Assembly: GCA_903845155.1 (NCBI GenBank)
Contig: CAIMWN010000165.1
Location: 1 to 33,887, forward strand
Direction of reading: 5' to 3'
DNA from: Oligoflexia bacterium
Lineage (GTDB): Bacteria; Bdellovibrionota; UBA1018; CAIMNF01
Length of the DNA stretch: 33,887 bases
Part shown: positions 1-8,629 of the stretch, in pieces
How positions within the stretch are numbered: position 1 is the stretch's first letter
How the letters are laid out: each line of letters begins with the position of its first letter
The notes under the pieces: model-generated
The model's database searches: none
What the model was told of the DNA's origin: nothing
What the model saw: the letters and a program-made list of their open reading frames with translations, nothing else
Made by a program: the position numbers and the translations under genes

Positions 1-2
1 AA

Positions 3-206
3 ACGGAGAACCAAGACGATGGAGATAGTCGCTGGCGAAAAATCTTGCTACAGCCTTCTAGCCGTTGTATCTATCCGGATGGAAGCGTATTGGAAAAAGC
101 ACCCAATCACTTTCCAGAAGCGGCTCGCTTGGTTCAAAGCTCCTGCCGAATCTACACAATAAATTTTACGCTACCCTTTTATAAAAATCTTCTTCAATCT
201 TGTTGA
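3..206 (+). CDS. Possible 3' end of an unknown gene at the left edge
   Basis: An open frame enters from the left edge and stops at 204-206. It contains a protein-like stretch, YPDGSVLEKAPNHFPEAARL, that I do not recognise. Its last 13 codons run antisense into the truncated receptor gene, so the original end of this gene may have been lost where two sequences were joined. A second frame (1-162) is also open to the edge, and I cannot decide between them without upstream sequence. No function is proposed. The frame could also be chance. Confidence 0.25.
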   Translation, partial: TENQDDGDSRWRKILLQPSSRCIYPDGSVLEKAPNHFPEAARLVQSSCRIYTINFTLPFYKNLLQSC

Positions 207-489
207 AATTACCCTTTGCTTTGGCAATTCCCTCGTTCACATGATCGATTTCCTTCTGCGAGTTGCCTGGTACTGAAAGTTTAATTACATTCCGGACAAA
301 ATTTTGACTTTCGTAGCGCATTAGGCCGAGTTTTTGAATATTGGGTAGGTTCGCTGTTACTACTGTATTGTATTCTTTCACGATATCGTGAGTGGATCGC
401 AAGGTCATGGTTCCCACCCCTATGCAAATCAGCACTAAAAAGCAGATTAAACTGAGCAGTCGTACATTCAGACTTAATTTTTTTAACAT
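166..489 (-). pseudogene. Truncated chemoreceptor N-terminus (4HB-type sensor fragment)
   Basis: The 107-residue product starts with a short basic stretch and one membrane segment (about residues 6-26, rich in Leu, Ile and Val). It continues with a helical segment resembling the first helices of a four-helix-bundle ligand domain of methyl-accepting chemotaxis proteins. It stops at 166-168, before any second membrane segment, HAMP or signalling domain. None of these appears in the remaining 165 bases of the - strand, where the frames read as unrelated sequence. The ATG at 489 is chosen because GAGGA lies five bases upstream; a longer frame reaches 579. It is divergent from the full receptor at 711. 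It is most likely a decayed or recombined receptor copy, though a short expressed membrane protein cannot be excluded. Confidence 0.55.
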
Positions 490-710
490 CATCGTCCTCA
501 TCGTTGTGGATGGTTTCACGTTGCCCAAGGCAACTCTGTCAAAGGCTGATCGGTAAATGTTTAAAGAAAGTTGAGACATTTTGTACCTTGAGTGTGTGAG
601 GCGGTTTGTCCCTATTGATGATGATTTTCACTAAAGGAAAATGGGGATAACTCTATAAAGCTTCGGCACTTAACGTCCGATCAGTGACGTTGAGAACAGA
701 GGAGCAAAAT

Positions 711-2837
711 ATGAGTTTTGGCATCGGGAAGAAAATTGGCATCTTAGTGGCATTACCCTTAATCGCTTTTATAGGTCTCGCGGTGACTTCAGCCACCGTA
801 AATTGGCAACGCTTCGTGGCGGCAAAGGCGATCAAAGCTGACACTGAACTTTTTCAGGCCCTATCCATCTTCATCCATGATCTTCAAAAGGAGCGGGGCC
901 TATCAGCAATGTTCTTGGGTGGGAAGTTAAGTGCCGATGATCTGAAGGCGCAAAGGCGCATGGGGGATCAGGAGGAAGTTGACCTTCAGAACGCCCTAAA
1001 ATTAGTGGCCTTAGATCCGGCATCCACCGCAAAATTAAAAAGTTCTTTCATCGCTTTAAGTGATGTTCGTGAGAAAACCGATGCGAAACAAGCGGCATCC
1101 GACATGTCGGCGGCCTACAGTGATTTGCTCCAGCATCTGATAGAAGTGGAAGTCGGCGTGACTCGCGTGGATCGCTTAGATGGAATTGAGACCAAACTTC
1201 TCAGTTTAACTATGCTCGAAAGTGCCAAAGAGAATGCCGGAAGACTGCGCGCAAATATTACAAATATTCTCAATGCAGATGTTGGAATTAACAATCTTAA
1301 AGTTTCGATGGTCTCTGGTTTGCGTTCAGGCGTAATTGCCAATATGGATTCGCCCGCCCTTCTGGTTTCAACAGAAGGGCGGCAGAGTTTAGAGAAGTTC
1401 AAAACCTCGAGTGACTGGATCAAGGCATTGCAGGTAATCGAAACGGTATTACTTAAATCAGATCAAGGTAAATTTGGCGAGAAACCGGCAGAATACTTCA
1501 CCGCAGTGACTGCATCCATAGATGCACTCGGGGCGGTGGTCAAATCGGAACTTGATTCTATACATAGTGAATGCATTCAAATGAATAAGAGCGCACTGCG
1601 GATGCTTGGTTTGATGATTGGGCTATCGTCACTGATTGCTTTCATTCTGCTGGTTGCGGCATGGAAAATGGTAAGTCAAATCATAGTTCAGCTTCATTCC
1701 CTGGCAGAATCACTCAGTACAGGGGCAAGTCATGTGGCAACGACGGCAGGAGAGGTGTCTTCATTGAGCGCGGAACTTTCCAGTGCGACCACGGAGCAAG
1801 CAGCCTCACTCCAAGAGACGGTTGCGTCCATTGAAGAAGTGAGTGCGATGGTCAGCAAAAATGCGGAAAATGCGAAAAATTCACAAGAGTCCGCGGTCGT
1901 GAGCCAGCAAGTGGCGAAACGTGGCAAGGCCACTCTCCAAGAGATGATGGTTTCCATGGAAGCCATCAATGAAAATAACAGCCAAATTAAACATCAGATG
2001 GATGAGAGCAATCAACAGATGTCTGAAATTGTCGCGGTAATCACCGAGATTGGTAAAAAGACTTTAGTCATCAACGACATTGTTTTTCAAACCAAACTTC
2101 TTTCGTTTAATGCCTCTGTGGAGGCTGCCCGCGCGGGCGAACACGGAAAGGGTTTTGCCGTGGTTGCAGAAGAAGTGGGAAATCTCGCGCAAATGAGCGG
2201 AAATGCCGCTAAAGAAATTTCCCAAATGCTGGTAGCGAGTATTGAAAAGGTAGAAGGGATTGTTCATTCCACACAAAAAAATGTGGAAAGTTTAGTCGTG
2301 GCAGGAAAAGGGAGAGTGCAAGAGGGAACAAAAATCGCAGAGCGCTGCGATGGGGTACTCAATGAAATCGTCAACAATGTGGAAAATTTGAGTTTGATGA
2401 TTTCTGAAATCGCCACCGCCTGTGCCGAGCAATCACAGGGAGTACAGGAAATTAACAAGGCCATTATTCAGCTTGATCAAGTCACTCATAAAAATGCAAG
2501 TGTTTCCCAACACTCTGCCCACGCATCAGATTCACTGACTACCGAAGTAAAAGATTTGCGAAGCATGGCAGGTACACTTGCTTCATTGGTTTCCGGTAGT
2601 TCACAGGAGAAGGTGAAGATGACTGCAGCGAAGGTGGCAGTAGCGAAGGTTTGCCCAAGCTCAGTAAAAATTGCAGCTCAACATTCAAACGTAGTGCCCA
2701 TTAAAACAGCGGAAGTAAAAAAGACGGTACCACCAGTGGTAAAATCCGAAATCCCATTGAAAAAAGCTGTGGGAACTCATGTGGGACTCTCGGAATCAGT
2801 GCCATCCCATGACGACAAAAGATTTGAGGAAGTTTAA
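711..2837 (+). CDS. Methyl-accepting chemotaxis receptor with NIT-like periplasmic domain
   Basis: This inner-membrane chemoreceptor has 708 residues. Membrane segments lie at about residues 8-28 and 298-320. The periplasmic part begins with a helix containing HDLQKERGLSA, the hallmark of the NIT (nitrate/nitrite sensing) domain. The cytoplasmic part is a long coiled coil whose tip, around residues 455-480, reads FQTKLLSFNASVEAARAGE, the conserved site that binds CheA and CheW. No clear HAMP domain follows the second membrane segment. The C-terminal 75 residues are a Lys/Val/Ser-rich tail without the NWETF-type pentapeptide that tethers CheR and CheB in enteric receptors. The ATG at 711 is chosen over an upstream GTG (684) because AGAGGAG ends six bases before it. 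It is the first gene of the chemosensory operon; CheA begins three bases after its stop. The ligand is not shown by the sequence. Confidence 0.9.
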   Translation: MSFGIGKKIGILVALPLIAFIGLAVTSATVNWQRFVAAKAIKADTELFQALSIFIHDLQKERGLSAMFLGGKLSADDLKAQRRMGDQEEVDLQNALKLVALDPASTAKLKSSFIALSDVREKTDAKQAASDMSAAYSDLLQHLIEVEVGVTRVDRLDGIETKLLSLTMLESAKENAGRLRANITNILNADVGINNLKVSMVSGLRSGVIANMDSPALLVSTEGRQSLEKFKTSSDWIKALQVIETVLLKSDQGKFGEKPAEYFTAVTASIDALGAVVKSELDSIHSECIQMNKSALRMLGLMIGLSSLIAFILLVAAWKMVSQIIVQLHSLAESLSTGASHVATTAGEVSSLSAELSSATTEQAASLQETVASIEEVSAMVSKNAENAKNSQESAVVSQQVAKRGKATLQEMMVSMEAINENNSQIKHQMDESNQQMSEIVAVITEIGKKTLVINDIVFQTKLLSFNASVEAARAGEHGKGFAVVAEEVGNLAQMSGNAAKEISQMLVASIEKVEGIVHSTQKNVESLVVAGKGRVQEGTKIAERCDGVLNEIVNNVENLSLMISEIATACAEQSQGVQEINKAIIQLDQVTHKNASVSQHSAHASDSLTTEVKDLRSMAGTLASLVSGSSQEKVKMTAAKVAVAKVCPSSVKIAAQHSNVVPIKTAEVKKTVPPVVKSEIPLKKAVGTHVGLSESVPSHDDKRFEEV

Positions 2838-2840
2838 ATT

Positions 2841-4706
2841 ATGGATGAATTTGAGATTGAACTGAAACGTGGTTTTTTGGATGAAGCGACCCAATTGGTG
2901 AGCGATGCCGAGCATTGTTTTTTGGACTTGGAATCGAACCCCAATGATGTTCCCACCTTGGAGAGAATTTTTAGAGTCGCCCACAATATTAAGGGCAGTT
3001 CGAAGGCAGTTGGTTTTGATCAATTGGGAAGTTTTACGCACGATTTTGAATCCCTCTTCCTTAAAGTGAAAAACCATCAGATTTCGATGACTCCTCAATT
3101 GATCGGTCTGTTACTCAGATGTACCGATCAAATTAAAACCATCGTTGATGGACTTAAGGTTGATCTACTGGCGACGTTTGATTTGGATGCGCTCCTGCTT
3201 GAAGTGAGGGCGGCAACCGCTGGCGAAAAACAGGTTGCGCCAGAGACGCCGATTCAAACAGCGGAAGTAGAAGCGCCAGTGGAAGTAGAAGCGACTGCTG
3301 AAGAATCAGCAGAAGTGCGGGTGGATGAGGTTTTTAGTGCAAGTGACCTTTCTCGTGACGATTTAGCTCTCTTAGAGAATTTCCATTCCGGTCTTGCTCC
3401 ACCCGCTCCAGAACCTGCAATTCAAGGTGCGCCAACGATTGCGCCGGTAGTGCAGTTTGCTCCTGTCGCTCCGGTACCTGTGCAAAAAACGCAAGCCCCT
3501 GCGGGCTCTCCTTCCGGCACATCCGAGGAATCCATCCGAGTGAGTCTTTCGCGACTTGAAAAATTAATTAATTTTGTGGGTGAACTCTCCATATTGCAAA
3601 CCGTGCTGCAAGAGCAGCTCGCTACGAGTTCTTCACCGAGTTTACGAAAAACGTCATCTCAGTTAGGTAAAGTGTGTAAAGAGGTACAAGACCTTTCGAT
3701 GAGTTTAAGAATGATCCCGGTAAAGCAAACATTTCAGAAAATGCAAAGGATCGTCCGCGACACGAGTGCGACTCTGAATAAAAAAGTGCAACTCATTGTG
3801 GAAGGTGAGGAAACTGAGCTCGATAAAACTGTGCTCGAAGCCATTGGCGACCCTCTGGTGCATCTGGTGAGAAACTCAGTGGATCACGGAATTGAATCGG
3901 CCGAGCAAAGGGCAAAGGCAGGGAAACCAGAAATGGGCAAAGTCTGGCTTCGTGCTTTTCATCAATCGGGCAAGTTAGTCCTAGAAGTGACGGATGATGG
4001 CGGAGGTATTGATGGACAAAAGCTTCTTGCAAAAGCAATTGAAAAGGGTGTGATCAAACCCGGTACCGTGATGAGCGAAAGGGATGCGGTGAATTTAATT
4101 TTCCATCCTGGATTTTCATCCAAGTCAGTGGTGAGTGAGGTGTCTGGGCGGGGTGTAGGAATGGATGTCGTGAAAACAAATATTGCCCAACTGCAAGGCG
4201 AAGTAAGTGTGACGACTGAGGTCGGCAAGGGTACCACTCTTCGCGTCGAACTTCCACTTACGCTTGCGATCATCGATGGCATGGTGGTGGAAAATAAAAT
4301 GGGTTTAAAAACAGAACGTTTTGTTGTGCCACTTTCGCATGTGTATGAATCGCTCAAACCAAAACCGGGCGAACTTCATGTGAAAACGGGTATGGGTGAG
4401 GTGCTTCAACTTCGCGGCGAAGTCCTGCCGATTTATCGCTTATCAAAGTTACTCAGTAAGCCAAATAAGAATGCCCCTACAGAGCAAATTGCACTGATTT
4501 TTAGAAATCATGAGCGACCGTATGCCGTCATGGTAGATGACATCTTAAGGCAACAACAAATTGTGGTGAAACAATTAGGTGCAGAATTGAAAAGTTCAAA
4601 AGGGTTTAGTGGGACTGCCATCTTAGGTGATGGAAAGCCAGCGCTGATATTGGAAATGTTAGAATTAGTGGGAATGGTAAAGAATCAGGAGAGAGGGATT
4701 GCATGA
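2841..4706 (+). CDS. cheA: Chemotaxis histidine kinase CheA (no P2 domain)
   Basis: This cytoplasmic sensor kinase autophosphorylates and passes phosphate to receiver domains. In its 621 residues the domains are an HPt domain with the phosphorylated His48 in AHNIKGSS, a Pro/Ala/Glu-rich linker (about 130-225), a P3 dimerisation helix pair (about 230-290), a P4 ATPase domain and a C-terminal CheW-like P5. P4 shows the N box at 339-350 (LVHLVRNSVDHG) and the G1 box at 383-390 (VTDDGGGI). The linker shows no sign of the folded P2 domain that docks CheY or CheB in enteric CheA, which agrees with the length being slightly short. GAGGA inside the end of the receptor gene serves as ribosome binding site. 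The stop overlaps the cheW start by four bases (ATGA), indicating coupled translation. Confidence 0.95.
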   Translation: MDEFEIELKRGFLDEATQLVSDAEHCFLDLESNPNDVPTLERIFRVAHNIKGSSKAVGFDQLGSFTHDFESLFLKVKNHQISMTPQLIGLLLRCTDQIKTIVDGLKVDLLATFDLDALLLEVRAATAGEKQVAPETPIQTAEVEAPVEVEATAEESAEVRVDEVFSASDLSRDDLALLENFHSGLAPPAPEPAIQGAPTIAPVVQFAPVAPVPVQKTQAPAGSPSGTSEESIRVSLSRLEKLINFVGELSILQTVLQEQLATSSSPSLRKTSSQLGKVCKEVQDLSMSLRMIPVKQTFQKMQRIVRDTSATLNKKVQLIVEGEETELDKTVLEAIGDPLVHLVRNSVDHGIESAEQRAKAGKPEMGKVWLRAFHQSGKLVLEVTDDGGGIDGQKLLAKAIEKGVIKPGTVMSERDAVNLIFHPGFSSKSVVSEVSGRGVGMDVVKTNIAQLQGEVSVTTEVGKGTTLRVELPLTLAIIDGMVVENKMGLKTERFVVPLSHVYESLKPKPGELHVKTGMGEVLQLRGEVLPIYRLSKLLSKPNKNAPTEQIALIFRNHERPYAVMVDDILRQQQIVVKQLGAELKSSKGFSGTAILGDGKPALILEMLELVGMVKNQERGIA

Positions 4707-5209
4707 AACGAGCAAATGAAATTGGAAAAACAGCTGAGCGATTTTTAACGTTTACCCTGGGGGGTGAGAGTTTTGCGATACCATTATTGCAAGTAAAAGA
4801 AGTGATCGCGCTACCGGAAGTGACTTCGGTTCCGCAGACACCCGCTTACTTTTTAGGGATTATGAATTTGCGCGGACAAGTGATTACGGTACTAGACCTC
4901 AGAGTGAAGCTTTCGATTAAACCTGCCGAGAATCAGGAAACGGTCGTAATTATTTGCGATCTTTCACCTTTTAGTGTGGGTATTGTCGTGGATTCCGTAA
5001 CGAGTGTCCTTGCGGTGACACCAGATCAAATAGCGCCAAAGCCGGAACTGACTGGAAGTAAAGTAGATTCGATTACCGGAGTTTATCAGAATGCGAATCA
5101 TTTAATTTTGATGCTGGATATTTCGCGTACCTTGAATTTAGTGGATCATGCCGCGGTCAAAAAAATTCAAACTTCAATTGCCGTTGATTCCCAAGGTAAA
5201 GCTGCGTAG
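4703..5209 (+). CDS. cheW: Chemotaxis coupling protein CheW
   Basis: This 168-residue protein is a single CheW domain, which bridges the receptor signalling tip and CheA P5 in the chemosensory array. It shows typical family wording: FTLGGESFAIPLLQVKEVI near the N-terminus, then YFLGIMNLRGQVITVLDL, and VGIVVDSVTSVL in the middle. A C-terminal stretch of about 20 residues is non-conserved. It overlaps cheA by four bases and precedes the cheR fusion by 23 bases, where TTGGAGA gives a ribosome binding site. It is the only CheW in the window, so it is presumably dedicated to the receptor at 711. Confidence 0.95.
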   Translation: MKRANEIGKTAERFLTFTLGGESFAIPLLQVKEVIALPEVTSVPQTPAYFLGIMNLRGQVITVLDLRVKLSIKPAENQETVVIICDLSPFSVGIVVDSVTSVLAVTPDQIAPKPELTGSKVDSITGVYQNANHLILMLDISRTLNLVDHAAVKKIQTSIAVDSQGKAA

Positions 5210-5232
5210 ACGTTATTGGAGACTAAAGCCTA

Positions 5233-7104
5233 ATGAGTAATGCACTGTTGAAGCCAGCACCTCAGATTGATGATCCAACGCTTGCGGTTCAAGAAATCGC
5301 TAAAATTGCACAGGAACTCACCGGGGTTCAATTAAATGATCGTCACTCATCGATGATCTTGTCTCGGTTGCAGAAGCGTTTAATGCAATTGAATCTTGCA
5401 TCTTTGCAGGATTATATCGCATATCTGAAAAGGAATTGGGATGCGGAAAGTCAGGTTCTGATTGGAACCTTAACCACGCATCACACCTATTTCTTGCGTG
5501 AGTTTGCTCATTTTGAGTTTATCACATCAGACGTTCTGAAAACACTGGTGCCCCAAGTTCTAGCGCGCGCGGATAAAACACTGAGAATATGGAGTGCGGC
5601 GAGCAGCCGTGGTCAAGAGGCGTACAGCTTGGCGATGGTGATTCAATATGCCATCCAGAAGCAATTTCCAGAAGCGGTTAAACAGATCAAACTTGATATT
5701 TTAGGAACCGACATTGATGCCGAGTGTGTGGCAATGGCAAGGAACGGTGTTTATCCGTGGAATGAGGTGAAAGAGATTCCGCTCCATTTGTTGAGCTCGA
5801 ACTGGATTCGAGGCTCGGGAGACATCTCGAATTTCGCAAAGGCAAAAAACCAACTTCGCACGGTGTGTCGGTTTGAACAGCAAAACTTGCTCTCGCTTAA
5901 TTTAAAGAATGAAAAACCATTCGACATCATTTTTTGCAGAAATGTATATATTTACTTTGATCAAAAACAGATTCAATTGATCACTCAAGAACTTTTGAAG
6001 AATATGAATCCGGAAGGTTTTCTGTTCCTGGGGATTTCAGAGTCCTTGCATGGACTTCCACTTCCAGTGAAAAATATTGGCCCTTCTATTTACGTTAAAA
6101 ATACTCATTCAAGGCTTGCTGGGAAGGTCGCGGCTGCGAAATTGCTTCGCATTTTGGTGGTGGACGATTCGCCCAGTATTCACACTTTAATGAAGCAGAT
6201 TTTTACTGCTCAATACGGTTTTGAAATCGCAGGTTTTGCGATGAATGGTTTAGAAGCTGCTACATTTTTAAAAACGAACCGAGTGGATGCACTCACCCTA
6301 GATATTCATATGCCCGAGCAAGATGGAGTGGAGTACCTACGTCGGAATTTCAATTCTAGTCATCCGTCCGTGGTCATGGTGAGTTCTGTTTCTCGGGAAG
6401 ACTCAAGCCTAGCTGCACAGGCCTTGGAAAATGGGGCTTCGGATTATGTGGAGAAGCCCGCACTAAATAACTTGAAGCAACGAGCGGATGAACTGAGAAC
6501 CAAGATTCGCTGTTCAGTCAGGGTAAAGGAGAATGGATCGCGTGATTTGAGTTTAGATCGTGCATTCCAACAGGTTACAAAAGTTACCGACCCCGAAAAT
6601 AAAGTGAGAATTCTGCTCATGCAAGGTGTAGATCGAAAGCGAATCACCGGAACTTTAAAAGCAATGGTCTCATTCCATCAGCCCCCCTGTATCCTTTTCT
6701 TGGATGCTGCTGCCAGTGGAGCAGCTTTCATGAAGGAACAATTTGAAAAAGAGTGGGGAATGCGTTTGAAGTCGGAGGAGGATTTGATCCATCACCCTGC
6801 TAAGCCAGGGGACGTGTATTTGTTATTTCATTCTGGGACCATCCAAGACACTTTAATGAAAGTCTATTCCGAAAAGATGGCCGTGAGCTTGGTTTGTGGT
6901 GATGTTTCCAATGAAGCTTCGATATTATTTCATCATGTGAAATCGCAAGCCTTAATGGCAGGCCAGGATTGGAATTTGGTTTTGGAGGAACTCGGTGAAC
7001 GGAATCCTAAAAATGCTCTTTTTGACCTCGCCACGGAATTCTCACCGCTTTCGGGTTTTGCCTATCTTTCTGAAAAATACTTTAACCAGAAGAAAAAAGG
7101 GTAG
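5233..7104 (+). CDS. cheR: CheR methyltransferase fused to a receiver and a degenerate CheB-like domain
   Basis: The 623-residue protein has three parts. Residues 1-285 are a complete CheR, which methylates receptor glutamates using S-adenosylmethionine; WSAASSRGQEAYSLAM and FDIIFCRNVYIYFD mark the cofactor fold. Residues 304-425 are a receiver domain with the acidic pair Asp311/Asp312, phospho-acceptor Asp357 in LDIHMP and Lys408. Residues 457-620 align by eye along most of the CheB methylesterase domain encoded next door (for example QPPCILFLD against PPILVVQH). The catalytic serine motif STGG, the histidine of QH and the aspartate of GADG are all absent. The last part is therefore inferred to be an inactive methylesterase fold, perhaps a receptor-binding module. 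The start has GGAGA 12 bases upstream. Phosphorylation by CheA presumably gates methylation. CheR and receiver parts are certain; the third part is inference. Confidence 0.9.
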   Translation: MSNALLKPAPQIDDPTLAVQEIAKIAQELTGVQLNDRHSSMILSRLQKRLMQLNLASLQDYIAYLKRNWDAESQVLIGTLTTHHTYFLREFAHFEFITSDVLKTLVPQVLARADKTLRIWSAASSRGQEAYSLAMVIQYAIQKQFPEAVKQIKLDILGTDIDAECVAMARNGVYPWNEVKEIPLHLLSSNWIRGSGDISNFAKAKNQLRTVCRFEQQNLLSLNLKNEKPFDIIFCRNVYIYFDQKQIQLITQELLKNMNPEGFLFLGISESLHGLPLPVKNIGPSIYVKNTHSRLAGKVAAAKLLRILVVDDSPSIHTLMKQIFTAQYGFEIAGFAMNGLEAATFLKTNRVDALTLDIHMPEQDGVEYLRRNFNSSHPSVVMVSSVSREDSSLAAQALENGASDYVEKPALNNLKQRADELRTKIRCSVRVKENGSRDLSLDRAFQQVTKVTDPENKVRILLMQGVDRKRITGTLKAMVSFHQPPCILFLDAAASGAAFMKEQFEKEWGMRLKSEEDLIHHPAKPGDVYLLFHSGTIQDTLMKVYSEKMAVSLVCGDVSNEASILFHHVKSQALMAGQDWNLVLEELGERNPKNALFDLATEFSPLSGFAYLSEKYFNQKKKG

Positions 7105-7109
7105 TAGTG

Positions 7110-8546
7110 ATGATGGCGATCACACTGAAAGATAAACAGATTTTAAAGGAGTCCGATGCGGCAAGCATTTCATTTTGCTTACCCCCTGGGCATCTTTTGC
7201 TTTGGGGTGCCTTTGAAAAGCAAAGCGTGGCGTGGGTTGTGGAAGCGAAGGAAGAGCGAATCAGGGATGTCATAAAACTCATTTCAAGTGAAGTGACTTC
7301 GAAACGCAATTCATTTCAGTTCGTAAAATATATTTTTGCCACGAGCGAAGCACATGCAAATCAAGGGTTGAGTCAGAGTATCGAGAAACTGCTGGATGCT
7401 GAGCTCAAGAATCATGATGTCAAAGTAGAAGGAAAACTGCTTCGCCGTGGGATACTCAAAGGCGAGCTTGATTTTAGTCGACGACGTCTTCGAATTGAGA
7501 AAAAGATGAGACTCATGATCGTCGATGATTCAAAGGCGATGCGGGACTTATTGGCGAATGTATTTTCAAAAGATACCGACATCGAGGTCGTCGCGACCGT
7601 TGAACACCCTCATTTGGCCCAAAAATTAATTCCTGAGCTGAAGCCAGATGTGATTACTCTTGATATTCACATGCCCGATATGGATGGAGTGACGCTTCTC
7701 AAAAGTTATATGTCCGCGAATCCGATTCCCACCATCATGATTAGTTCACTGACCATGGAAGAGGGTCCTTTGGTGCTGAATGCGCTTGAGGCCGGAGCGG
7801 TAGATTACATTCAAAAGCCAAGTTTCAATGAGTTATCGGCCCTAGGCCCTCTGATGATTGAAAAGGTGAAGGAAGCCAGTCGTTCGAAAGTGAAGATCAA
7901 GAGATCGTTCGATCATGGAAAGCATTCGCTCAACACTGGAACGATTGATGAGCGTGCATTAGTGGTGATTGGTTCGTCCACCGGCGGCACCGAAGCGTTA
8001 AAACAAGTGTTTTTATCGCTTCCTGCATCGATTCCTCCTATTTTAGTGGTTCAACATATTCCTGCTGTTTTTTCAAAAGCCTTTGCGGATCGCTTGAACC
8101 AGCTTTGTCCTTTTGATGTGAAAGAGGCCAAAGATGGTGATTTGATTTTACCCAACCAAGTCTTAATTGCGCCGGGCGGTTTTCAAATGGAAGCGGTTAT
8201 GAAGGGTACTGACTGGCGGGTGAAGGTTACGGATGCGCCGCCGATGAATCGCCATAAGCCTTCAGTTGATTTTCTTTTTGATTCCTTGGTACAAAATTCT
8301 GCAAATTTGAATCTCACTGCCGTCATTCTGACGGGAATGGGAGCCGATGGAGCGCGGGGGATGAAAGCGTTGAAAGCGGTGGGCGCTCACACCGTAGCTC
8401 AAGATGAAGCAACGTGTGTGGTCTTTGGAATGCCTAAAGAAGCGATTCGCATGGGCGGTGTGGATGAGGTACTGCCGCTTGATGGAATCGCATCCAAAAT
8501 CATGGCGCTCGTGAACGTGCCTGAAAAGAAACGCCGCTCAAGCTGA
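7110..8546 (+). CDS. cheB: CheB receptor methylesterase with CheD-like N-terminal extension
   Basis: This response-regulator methylesterase removes methyl groups from receptor glutamates when phosphorylated by CheA. In 478 residues, a receiver domain begins near 133 (Asp139/Asp140, phospho-acceptor Asp185, Lys236). The esterase domain begins near 281, with the intact triad Ser290 (GSSTGGTEAL), His316 (VVQHIP) and Asp413 (GMGADG). CheB is normally about 350 residues. The extra 130 residues at the N-terminus end with a segment (NQGLSQSIEKLLDAELKNHD, then LRIEK) that resembles the C-terminal half of the receptor deamidase CheD. No Cys-His pair at the CheD active-site positions is visible. ATG 7110 is preferred over an overlapping GTG at 7107 because AGGG lies about eight bases upstream. 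It follows the cheR fusion by five bases and closes the operon. Confidence 0.93.
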   Translation: MMAITLKDKQILKESDAASISFCLPPGHLLLWGAFEKQSVAWVVEAKEERIRDVIKLISSEVTSKRNSFQFVKYIFATSEAHANQGLSQSIEKLLDAELKNHDVKVEGKLLRRGILKGELDFSRRRLRIEKKMRLMIVDDSKAMRDLLANVFSKDTDIEVVATVEHPHLAQKLIPELKPDVITLDIHMPDMDGVTLLKSYMSANPIPTIMISSLTMEEGPLVLNALEAGAVDYIQKPSFNELSALGPLMIEKVKEASRSKVKIKRSFDHGKHSLNTGTIDERALVVIGSSTGGTEALKQVFLSLPASIPPILVVQHIPAVFSKAFADRLNQLCPFDVKEAKDGDLILPNQVLIAPGGFQMEAVMKGTDWRVKVTDAPPMNRHKPSVDFLFDSLVQNSANLNLTAVILTGMGADGARGMKALKAVGAHTVAQDEATCVVFGMPKEAIRMGGVDEVLPLDGIASKIMALVNVPEKKRRSS

Positions 8547-8593
8547 GGATGGCATTATGGAGCTTTGCCCGGTGATCGGCAGAATTTGCCGTC

Positions 8594-8622
8594 TTGTCGT
8601 TTTTTGATCTCCATTTGATAAT
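8594..8622 (+). promoter_or_regulatory. Putative sigma-70 promoter for a leaderless message
   Basis: TTGTCG (8594-8599) and GATAAT (8617-8622) are separated by exactly 17 bases. The ATG of the next gene begins seven bases after the -10 element, where transcription would be expected to start. No ribosome binding site is visible before that ATG. This suggests, but does not prove, a leaderless transcript. Confidence 0.4.
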
Positions 8623-8629
8623 CTGAGAG

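Noticed and set aside
1-162. Alternative open frame 1 at the left edge
   Set aside because: It is open but less protein-like than frame 3; it is mentioned only as an alternative.
632-650. Flagellar sigma-28 promoter before the receptor
   Set aside because: TAAA and GATAA are present, but the gap between the elements is much too short for this sigma factor.
8577-8605. Terminator after cheB
   Set aside because: CGGCA/TGCCG gives only a 5-bp stem, and the T-run begins eight bases after it; the same bases fit a promoter -35 better.
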